DNA of 33,660 bases from Cryomorphaceae bacterium (GTDB taxonomy: Bacteria; Bacteroidota; Bacteroidia; Flavobacteriales_D; Crocinitomicaceae), in contig JAIXUE010000031.1 of NCBI GenBank assembly GCA_027483605.1, positions 1 to 33,660 of the forward strand, read 5' to 3'. Positions 8,093 to 14,743 of the stretch are shown here, one piece after another (position 1 is the first letter of the stretch; the number at the start of each line of letters is the position of its first letter). The notes under the pieces were generated by a model, which was not told the DNA's origin, made no database searches, and saw nothing but the letters and a program-made list of their open reading frames with translations. The translations under genes and the position numbers were made by a program.

Positions 8093-9490
8093 TTAGTCAG
8101 CTAAGTATAAAAAATCGTTGTCGTCGAGTAGCTTGGGATTGATCTCAAAGATTTGTTTGGCACTACTCGCGTTTTGGCTAAGGCATAGTTGATAGAGGTG
8201 TTTAGCCTCTGCAAACTGACCCAATTGCCATTTGATATTAATGAGATGAAGTTGGGCCTCAAAAACGGAAGGATGATCTTGGCAAAACTGTAAAATAAAC
8301 TGTTGAGCGTCGGCTAAGGAAGACTCGCTCACAAAGGAGATGTAGTCTGTGAGTGCTTCTTGGTCTTCTGGGAGCAACGCCAGGCTTTTGAGGTAGTGAA
8401 ATTCTGCCTCAGAGCGCAAATCTATTTTTTGGTAAGCTCCGGCCAACACATGGTGAATACCCGAGTTCTCGGGATCGTAATCGAGGGCTTTTTGAATCAG
8501 GACAATTCCTTCTTTGGTAGCACCCATAAGGTCTTCTACGATGCCCAAGCCTAACCAAGCTTCTGGCAGCATGGGTTCGAGGTCAATACTGAGTTTGTAG
8601 TAATGCTTGGAAAGTTCGAGTTCATTGAGTTGCTCGTAGGCTTCACCGATGTAGCAGAGTGCCATTGCATCGTCACCGTCGTGCTTCATGCAAAGTTCAA
8701 AGTGTTCAATAGCTTTATGGTATTTCTCTAAAGAAAGATAGGCATTGCCTAAATTGAAATGAGCTGGACCAAATTCTTCATTGATCAGGATAGCGTATTC
8801 GTAGGCCCATACCGCGCGATCGTAGTTCTCTAGTTTGCTGTAGGCATTGCCTAGATTGTACCAAGCCGTGCTCGAATAAGGCTGCTCATCAATAAATTTT
8901 AGGTATGCTTCTATGGAGTCTTGTGTGGCGCCAAGTGCGTCGTAGCATCTGCCGAGCTCATAGAGCGCAGCTTCGTTTTGCTTGTTGGCTTTGAGAGCTT
9001 GATGCAAGGTGTCAATGGCCTCTTGATATTGCGCAAGGCGCTCATACTCGATAGCGATATCGAGATAGATGTAGTCGTGTTCAGCAGGATCGGAGTGCTC
9101 GAGGGCTAACTTGAAATAGCGAATAGCTTGCTTGTGTTCGCGCTGTTGGGCGTGGATAGATGCTTTGGTTAAATACAGTTCTGCGCTGTCTATTTCTTGT
9201 TTTTCGAGCTGAACAACACAATCCATGGCTTCTTGCAACAAACCCATGCCCCCCAAAGCCTGAGCTTTGCGCAATTTAAAAAGTGGATTGTAGGCAAACT
9301 GATAAATACCAAACTCAGCTGCGATTTTGGCTTTATTGAATTGCCCTTGAATGAGGTAGTGATCGATGAGGCCTTCTAGACGGTCGCTATCGATGAACTT
9401 GAGCTTTTGGCCCTTCAAATGCGCTTCGAAGTGCTCGATGTCTTCGCTCAAACTGCTGTCGTTGTATTCTTCTTCGTCGTCGTCAAACAT
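8093..9490 (-). CDS. Tetratricopeptide repeat (TPR) protein
   Basis: I take the ATG at 9490 (MFDDDEEEYND, 465 residues) over a TTG three codons upstream. There is no signal peptide, so the protein should be cytoplasmic. After a very acidic N-terminus it is built almost entirely of TPR helices; at least eight consecutive 34-residue repeats are clear between about residues 95 and 370, for example AWYNLGNAYSKLENYDRAVW and AHFNLGNAYLSLEKYHKAIE. It heads the four-gene operon with a ComA-like synthase, a WD40 propeller and an FG-GAP protein. The role is presumably as a scaffold; nothing catalytic is visible. Confidence 0.92.
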   Translation of the reverse strand: MFDDDEEEYNDSSLSEDIEHFEAHLKGQKLKFIDSDRLEGLIDHYLIQGQFNKAKIAAEFGIYQFAYNPLFKLRKAQALGGMGLLQEAMDCVVQLEKQEIDSAELYLTKASIHAQQREHKQAIRYFKLALEHSDPAEHDYIYLDIAIEYERLAQYQEAIDTLHQALKANKQNEAALYELGRCYDALGATQDSIEAYLKFIDEQPYSSTAWYNLGNAYSKLENYDRAVWAYEYAILINEEFGPAHFNLGNAYLSLEKYHKAIEHFELCMKHDGDDAMALCYIGEAYEQLNELELSKHYYKLSIDLEPMLPEAWLGLGIVEDLMGATKEGIVLIQKALDYDPENSGIHHVLAGAYQKIDLRSEAEFHYLKSLALLPEDQEALTDYISFVSESSLADAQQFILQFCQDHPSVFEAQLHLINIKWQLGQFAEAKHLYQLCLSQNASSAKQIFEINPKLLDDNDFLYLAD

Positions 9491-9508
9491 AGGGCCCAAT
9501 TCTTAGTA

Positions 9509-9539
9509 TAAAATTAGGCCCTTTGTGTCATAATGACAA
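9509..9539 (-). promoter_or_regulatory. Promoter of the TPR-ComA operon
   Basis: On the minus strand, TTG (bases 9537-9539) is followed after 20 bases by TAATTTTA (bases 9509-9516), one mismatch from TAnnTTTG. Transcription would start near 9504, about 14 bases before the TPR ATG at 9490. The assignment rests on consensus and position only. Confidence 0.5.
9526..9538. promoter_or_regulatory. Palindrome overlapping the -33 region, candidate operator
   Basis: TGTCATAATGACA is a perfect 13-base palindrome (5-base arms plus a symmetric TAA/TTA centre) lying between and partly over the -33 box of the TPR-ComA promoter. A dimeric regulator bound here would block RNA polymerase. The site could be chance in an AT-rich gap. 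Confidence 0.35.
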
Positions 9540-9594
9540 CTAATGCTTTTGGCACTTATTAACAAATACCAAAAATGTTGAAAAGTTATAATGG

Positions 9595-9804
9595 CTAATG
9601 CTCGCCGCAATGCACTACAAAAGACTGACCCAGGCTATCGGTGTAGGTGCCTAATTCTTCCAAATTTTTGAGGTCATCGCCACAATATGTTCCCATTTCT
9701 ACTTCCCCTGTGGGCCCGTCATAGTGGCATTCTGCACATTTGTTTTTAGCACAAGAAACACTCAGTAAGCTCAATACGCTCACACTTAAGATTAACTTTT
9801 TCAT
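9595..9804 (-). CDS. Small cysteine-rich lipoprotein with a CxxCH motif
   Basis: A 69-residue protein with a lipoprotein-type N-terminus (MKKLILSVSVLSLLSVSC, lipid-modified Cys18 predicted; the lipobox is loose). The mature part has CAECH (Cys23, Cys26, His27), Cys41 and Cys66, and ends in His. CxxCH is the haem c attachment signature, but two further cysteines and the absence of an obvious distal ligand make a zinc/copper site or disulfides equally likely. It lies 23 bases after the TonB receptor gene in the same direction, so it probably belongs to that metal-related operon. I do not recognise a named family. Confidence 0.75.
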   Translation of the reverse strand: MKKLILSVSVLSLLSVSCAKNKCAECHYDGPTGEVEMGTYCGDDLKNLEELGTYTDSLGQSFVVHCGEH

Positions 9805-9827
9805 AAACTGTATTTTTGATTTTGTGG

Positions 9828-12044
9828 TTATACCTGGTACTTCAAACTGATATAGAAATGCCTACCAGGACCCGGCATTCCAATATTTTTTAAACGAGAT
9901 AGATGATCGATATAAGTACTGTTCGTGAGGTTACGGACACCTGTTTGCAGTACCCAAGCACCATTTTTCTCGAGGTACAAGCGTGTATTGAAATGTAAAA
10001 GCTGATAACTTTCACTGGTTGTTTCTTGAAAAGCTACACGCGTTTGAGCAGCCATCCATTGATGACTCAAGCTCACTTCTAGTTTTTGAACAACGCCCGA
10101 AAAATTCCAATGGTATTGCAACTCGTTTTGTAAGCGCGTTGGCGGCAATAAGGAAATAGCGCTGTCTTGCGGGCTCTTGAATTGAATGTAAGAAAACGAA
10201 GCTTCCCAATGCAAATGATGAAGCCAATGCGGATGATAATGTGCACTTAAATCTACACCGTATAAACGACCTAAATCGAGCTGTTCGTAAGTAAAAACTG
10301 GAATACCATCAATACTCGTACCATTGGGCTGAATGTAAATGTAGTCTTGAACCCAAGCATGATACGGATTGAGTGTGACGCTGCCATGTTCGGTATTCAG
10401 GCTACTCGACCAGTCAAGCTGCAAACTCCGCTCTGGCACTAAGGCGGTATCGCCAATTTCATAGCGGAGTGCGCCATGATGAAAGCCATCGGCAAGTAAC
10501 TCACTCAAATGGGGTGCCCGAAAGCCACTAGAGAGATTGAAGCGGTTTTGCAAATGAGCATGCGCTTGCCAACTCCAACCTAAAGAAACATTCGGACTGG
10601 CATAAAATTTTGACATTGGCTGCAAGGTCGTTTGCGTTCGGATCCAACGCAAATCTTGTCTGATACCTATTTGTAATAAATGGATTTTCGTTAATTCAAT
10701 TTTATACAAACCAAAAACACCCTGATCTAAGGTTTGGGCATCGGGCAAGAGCTGGTCTTCAGCAAGAGGTGAATTGAGATTCAATTGGAGCATACCCGCA
10801 GCCCCAAGAATGAGTTGTTGCCTGCTCCACTTGCGCGTCCACTTGGCTTGGTAAATGGAATTCAAAAGATCCATCTCCATAAATGGCTTGGTAACCTTTT
10901 CATCGTACTCTACCAAACGGTTGTGGGTCTGGCCAAGCAAAAACTGAAAATCTTGGCCGTTCCAAAAGCGCTTGTATTCATAGCTGAGCAATTGATTGGT
11001 GAAAAATTGTGCGGGCAAAGAATAGCGCCTGCCTTGGATGGGCACCTGAAAACTCGCGGGCGTGACGAGCGTATCGTGCGTGTGACCGGGAATGCCGGCT
11101 ACAGTATTGTTAAAAGCATAGCGCAGCACGTGTATTTGATTGGGTTTGAACCATGAGTAGGAAGCCTTACCAACCCATTCGTGAAAGCGCGAATTTTTGG
11201 CAAATAGGCCATTTGGCAACTGAAAATCAGCATGATTTGCATAGCTACCTGCAAGCAATAAACGCTTGTTTCCGACACTCTTTTTGTACATGAGACTAGA
11301 AGTACTCCCACTGGTATTCTGATTCCATTTTTGCTGCACGCTCCATTCCTGACGTCCAATTTGAGCAAAAGATTCATCGGCCAAATAAACCACTCCACCC
11401 AACGCATCAGCTCCGTATAATACCGAAGCGGGTCCTTTGATCACCTCAGCAGAACCCAAAGCGAGCTCACCAATACCCAAACCGTGATCTCCGCCCCATT
11501 GCTGTCCCTCGAGACGCAAACCGTTTACTAGTGTCACGACGCGCATGCCTTGCATGCCACGAATAACTGGTTTGGCAATGCCATTACCCAATGAACTCAC
11601 ATAAACGCCAGGTATTTTGGTGAGCAATTCAGAGACATGCATGCCACCTGAGAGCTGCAAATCCTTGATATTGCGTACTTCAATAGGCACTGTATTTTTT
11701 TGACGCAAAGAAAGCTGCTGCCCACTCACGGTTACCTCTTCTGTGGTCATGTGCCCCAAACGCAATCCAAAAGCAAAGCTTGGGCCTGTTCCGGTAACGA
11801 TTGTGTCTAGCACTTGGTAATCAGGGTGTCTCAAACGCAAAACTTGTTGTTCGGACCATGTAAATGGAAAAACAAAAACGCCATTGGCGTCTGTACTGAC
11901 TTGAATTTGAAAAGCAGGTACAGCAACAACGACATTTTGTATAGGTAGATTGGTTTGGGCATCGCGCACCAAACCTTTGATTCCCTGCTGTGCAAGGAGG
12001 GGAAAGCTATACAATATAGCCATCCCTAAAAGAAATTTATTCAT
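9828..12044 (-). CDS. TonB-dependent outer-membrane receptor, probably for a metal
   Basis: A 738-residue receptor: signal peptide (1-18), carboxypeptidase-regulatory-like domain (about 20-105), plug (about 118-220, with KPVIRGMQGMRVVTLVNGLR and PASVLYGADALGGVVY) and a beta-barrel ending in FYISLKYQV. No SusC-length extension and no SusD gene follow, so it is a classical small-ligand receptor. The plug has QQWGGDHGLGIG and a barrel loop has GHTHDT, His/Asp-rich stretches of the kind seen in ZnuD-like zinc or copper receptors. The flanking genes encode a His/Cys-rich exported protein and a Cys-rich lipoprotein, which supports a transition-metal ligand. Receptor identity is sure, ligand is inferred. 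Confidence 0.93.
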   Translation of the reverse strand: MNKFLLGMAILYSFPLLAQQGIKGLVRDAQTNLPIQNVVVAVPAFQIQVSTDANGVFVFPFTWSEQQVLRLRHPDYQVLDTIVTGTGPSFAFGLRLGHMTTEEVTVSGQQLSLRQKNTVPIEVRNIKDLQLSGGMHVSELLTKIPGVYVSSLGNGIAKPVIRGMQGMRVVTLVNGLRLEGQQWGGDHGLGIGELALGSAEVIKGPASVLYGADALGGVVYLADESFAQIGRQEWSVQQKWNQNTSGSTSSLMYKKSVGNKRLLLAGSYANHADFQLPNGLFAKNSRFHEWVGKASYSWFKPNQIHVLRYAFNNTVAGIPGHTHDTLVTPASFQVPIQGRRYSLPAQFFTNQLLSYEYKRFWNGQDFQFLLGQTHNRLVEYDEKVTKPFMEMDLLNSIYQAKWTRKWSRQQLILGAAGMLQLNLNSPLAEDQLLPDAQTLDQGVFGLYKIELTKIHLLQIGIRQDLRWIRTQTTLQPMSKFYASPNVSLGWSWQAHAHLQNRFNLSSGFRAPHLSELLADGFHHGALRYEIGDTALVPERSLQLDWSSSLNTEHGSVTLNPYHAWVQDYIYIQPNGTSIDGIPVFTYEQLDLGRLYGVDLSAHYHPHWLHHLHWEASFSYIQFKSPQDSAISLLPPTRLQNELQYHWNFSGVVQKLEVSLSHQWMAAQTRVAFQETTSESYQLLHFNTRLYLEKNGAWVLQTGVRNLTNSTYIDHLSRLKNIGMPGPGRHFYISLKYQV

Positions 12045-12077
12045 ATGATTTCAGGATCTTAGGTGTGCATTCAAATG

Positions 12078-12380
12078 TTAAAACATGAGAGATGCAGGCG
12101 GCGCCCTAAGCTGAAATAAATTGAATGGCGAATTGGAAAGCCCAGTATAGTGCGCTTGACCATGAACAAAAGGAGCTTGCTTCACTATGTTCAAAACAAA
12201 CGCTGTAGGGCGCGTAAAAACACTTAAAGAAAGATCGCAAACAGGGCAGTCTTCATCGAGGGTTTGCTCATTGGAAAGTGCATTTTTGTGATGGTCGGCA
12301 TGGCTGCAATGATGCCACCACTCTTTTGGAGTGAGTACCATTGTAAAACAAACCAACAAAAATATACTCAGTATTTTCAC
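12078..12380 (-). CDS. Small His/Cys-rich exported protein ahead of the TonB receptor
   Basis: 100 residues from a GTG start. A hydrophobic N-terminus (1-17) suggests a signal peptide or anchor. Then come WWHHCSHADHHK (His23, His24, Cys25, His27, His30, His31) and DCPVCDLSL (Cys45, Cys48), a clear set of soft-metal ligands, and the C-terminus is LRAPPASLMF. Short proteins with an H-rich start, a CPxC centre and an R-[AG]-PP tail recur, as I recall, next to metal TonB receptors in several phyla (DUF2946-like). It precedes the receptor by 33 bases. Likely a periplasmic or membrane metal sensor or chaperone; function is inferred from ligands and context. Confidence 0.75.
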   Translation of the reverse strand: MKILSIFLLVCFTMVLTPKEWWHHCSHADHHKNALSNEQTLDEDCPVCDLSLSVFTRPTAFVLNIVKQAPFVHGQAHYTGLSNSPFNLFQLRAPPASLMF

Positions 12381-12384
12381 AAGG

Positions 12385-12392
12385 TAAAATTA
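12385..12392 (-). promoter_or_regulatory. Candidate -7 element for the metal locus
   Basis: Minus-strand TAATTTTA ends 4 bases before the GTG start of the His/Cys-rich protein. This spacing would place the transcription start at or next to the start codon. No convincing TTG box is seen at 17-23 bases. Confidence 0.35.
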
Positions 12393-12430
12393 AGAAATGC
12401 GGAGTGAATTGAAGATAAAAATATTCAATA

Positions 12431-13384
12431 CTAGAGTAAAGCTTCGATTATGGCATCCATACTATATCCTTCAGCCTCAGCGCGGTAATTGCGCACCAAG
12501 CGATGGCGCAAGATGGCTTTTGCTACGGCTTTCACATCTTCGATATCGGGAGAATACTTTCCGTGTAAAGCAGCATGACACTTAGCAGCAATCACAAGAT
12601 TTTGAGAGGCGCGAGGCCCGGCTCCCCAAGTAATGAAATCTTTGGTGAGTTGAGGCGCTAGCGGATCTTTGAGGCGTGTTTTGGCTACTAAAGTTACGGC
12701 ATACTCCAGGACGTTTTCTGCGACCGGAATGCGACGAATGAGCGCTTGATAATCGATGATTTGTTGGGCGTTGAGCACTGTTTGTAGCTCCACAACTTGG
12801 TCAGAAGTACTGGATTTGACAATCGCAAGTTCCTCTTGATAAGAGGGGTAATCTACCCAAATATTGAACATAAAGCGGTCTAGCTGTGCTTCTGGCAACG
12901 GATAGGTTCCCTCTTGTTCGATAGGGTTTTGGGTAGCCAATACAAAAAATGGTGCAGCGAGCTGGTAAGTAGTACCAGCGGCCGTCACAGCGCGCTCCTG
13001 CATGGCCTCTAGTAAAGCGGCTTGCGTCTTGGGTGGCGTGCGGTTGATTTCGTCGGCGAGGATCATGTTGGAAAAGATGGGCCCCTTGATGAACTTAAAT
13101 TGTTTGGTTTCATCCAAGATTTCCGAACCAACGATATCTGAAGGCATGAGGTCTGGCGTAAACTGAATGCGATTGAAAGACAAACCTAGTGTTTTGGCAA
13201 TCGTATTTACCAATAACGTTTTTGCCAAACCAGGAACGCCCACTAGCAAGCAGTGAGAACGAGAGAATATCGCAATTAAAACTTGGTCAACGACGTCGTC
13301 TTGGCCAATAATAACTTGGTGAATTTCTTTTTTTAAAGCTTGGTAATCAATTACTAATTGATCAATTCTGTCTTTGTCTGTCAT
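12431..13384 (-). CDS. MoxR family AAA+ ATPase
   Basis: A 317-residue AAA+ ATPase of the MoxR group, which acts as a chaperone for assembling or activating metalloenzymes and membrane complexes, normally with VWA-domain partners. Walker A is GVPGLAKT (49-56), Walker B MILADEINR (107-115), sensor 1 ATQNPIEQEGTYPLPEAQLDRF (149-171 region) and the C-terminal lid runs from about 230. It starts 6 bases after the upstream isomerase gene, so it is co-transcribed with it. The usual downstream DUF58 and VWA genes are absent; the next gene belongs to the metal locus 50 bases away. Confidence 0.93.
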   Translation of the reverse strand: MTDKDRIDQLVIDYQALKKEIHQVIIGQDDVVDQVLIAIFSRSHCLLVGVPGLAKTLLVNTIAKTLGLSFNRIQFTPDLMPSDIVGSEILDETKQFKFIKGPIFSNMILADEINRTPPKTQAALLEAMQERAVTAAGTTYQLAAPFFVLATQNPIEQEGTYPLPEAQLDRFMFNIWVDYPSYQEELAIVKSSTSDQVVELQTVLNAQQIIDYQALIRRIPVAENVLEYAVTLVAKTRLKDPLAPQLTKDFITWGAGPRASQNLVIAAKCHAALHGKYSPDIEDVKAVAKAILRHRLVRNYRAEAEGYSMDAIIEALL

Positions 13385-13390
13385 GGGAAA

Positions 13391-14743
13391 TCAAGGAGTT
13401 TTAGACCAATTGACCCTAAAGTCACAATCTTGAAATTGTGTATCGAGTCTGATGTAGGCATTTGGAATCTTGGCTTGTGTCCATTCGTCGAGCACACGCT
13501 GTTTTTTGTCGTTTTCGGCCGCAAGTTTGATCAAGGCGTAATCTTGCGCTAGGTTGGCTTGGTGGGCAGGTACACGGTTTTGCAATCTAACAATGCGAAT
13601 TCCCTGCTTTCGTTCGAAAAGGTCCATGTAAAGAGACGGCTGCGAAACACCACCACTTTCAAGCGCGTCGGTGAGCAAATAAATTTGTTGGTCAATTTCG
13701 TTGAGCTGTTCCATGTCCCAGTAGATGTCCATGGTGTAAGGATTGGTCAGGACGCCTTTATTTTGCTTGGTGGCGTCGTCATTGGAAAAGCGAAGTACTG
13801 CTTCTTCCCAGGTAATTGCGTTGCGCGTTAACAACTGATAACAAGTATCCATGCGGGCAGAAGCAATTGAAATACTAGCAGAGCTATATTCTGGCATGAT
13901 CAGGATGTGCAAACAATTGTAGTCATCACCTTTGCGAGAAATGAGCTTGATGATGTGATAACCATACATGGTTTCTACAATGTCGGATACTTCACCGGGT
14001 TTGAGATCAAAGACAGTAGCCTCAAACTGTGGTACCATCATGCCTTTTGAAGCGGAAATTTTACCTCCTTGACTCGCAGATCCGGGGTCCATGGATTTGA
14101 GTCGAGCCATTGTTTCAAAAGGTTTACTACCGCTTACAATTTGCTTGCGAATATCGACAAGTTGATCATAGGCGAGTTTTTTATCGGCAGCCGTGAGTTC
14201 AGGAAACTGGACAATTTGCTGAAAACTCAGCTTCATGTTGATAAACGGAATGCTGTCTTTGGGGAGCTGTGCATAGAACGCCGCCACTTCTTTGGGTGTC
14301 ACGGAGATATCGCCAGTTATTTTGCGCTCCATTTCTTGAGCGAGCATTTTGTTGCGGATGATCGTGCGGAATTCCTCTTTGATGGCAACTGTAGATTTAC
14401 CGTAAAATTCTTCAAGATTTTCGCGCCCCCCCATTTTGTTTTCCATGATCCGCAAGCGGTTCTCCATTTCGGCATCGACCTGCTCGTCTGAAATAACAAG
14501 ACTATCGATGAGTGCTTGATTCACGAGAAGTTCTTCAAGAAGAAGTTGCTCAAGAATTTGACATTCTTTTCCGTTGATTGCACGCTCTTTTTCACTGAGC
14601 TGTAATCTTTGGGTTTCGATATCGGACCAAAGAATGATATTGTCACCAACTTGGGCAACAATTTGATTCACTAACTTTTGAGCCTGAACTTGGCTCAAAA
14701 ACAAAAATTGAAAACAGAGAAAGAATAGTGTTTGATAGTTCAT
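13391..14743 (-). CDS. SurA-like periplasmic peptidyl-prolyl isomerase
   Basis: 450 residues: signal peptide (cleavage after ...SQVQA), SurA-type N-terminal chaperone domain (IVAQVGDNIILWSDIE from ~29), and two parvulin domains, one at about 165-270 (ending MYGYHIIKLISRKGDDYN) and a more divergent one at about 275-385. It should fold outer-membrane proteins in the periplasm. Its ATG overlaps the stop of the preceding isomerase gene by one base (TAATG), and moxR follows after 6 bases. SurA function is inferred; sequence similarity to enterobacterial SurA is in domain order, and the gene could be one of several paralogues. Confidence 0.9.
   Translation of the reverse strand: MNYQTLFFLCFQFLFLSQVQAQKLVNQIVAQVGDNIILWSDIETQRLQLSEKERAINGKECQILEQLLLEELLVNQALIDSLVISDEQVDAEMENRLRIMENKMGGRENLEEFYGKSTVAIKEEFRTIIRNKMLAQEMERKITGDISVTPKEVAAFYAQLPKDSIPFINMKLSFQQIVQFPELTAADKKLAYDQLVDIRKQIVSGSKPFETMARLKSMDPGSASQGGKISASKGMMVPQFEATVFDLKPGEVSDIVETMYGYHIIKLISRKGDDYNCLHILIMPEYSSASISIASARMDTCYQLLTRNAITWEEAVLRFSNDDATKQNKGVLTNPYTMDIYWDMEQLNEIDQQIYLLTDALESGGVSQPSLYMDLFERKQGIRIVRLQNRVPAHQANLAQDYALIKLAAENDKKQRVLDEWTQAKIPNAYIRLDTQFQDCDFRVNWSKTP

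Noticed and set aside
9547..9574. TTTTGG ... CCAAAA inverted repeat after the small lipoprotein gene as a terminator
   Set aside because: Six A/T-rich pairs with a 16-base loop and no T-run in the direction of transcription; too weak to call.
9828..12044. SusC-type polysaccharide utilisation receptor
   Set aside because: At 738 residues it is shorter than typical SusC proteins, and no SusD-like lipoprotein or glycan enzyme is next to it.
12381..12430. Riboswitch (for example cobalamin) upstream of the TonB receptor operon
   Set aside because: The whole gap is only 50 bases and holds no conserved riboswitch core.
14069..14491. 140-codon plus-strand frame opposite the SurA-like gene
   Set aside because: Antisense shadow of a full-length isomerase gene, with no domain or promoter.
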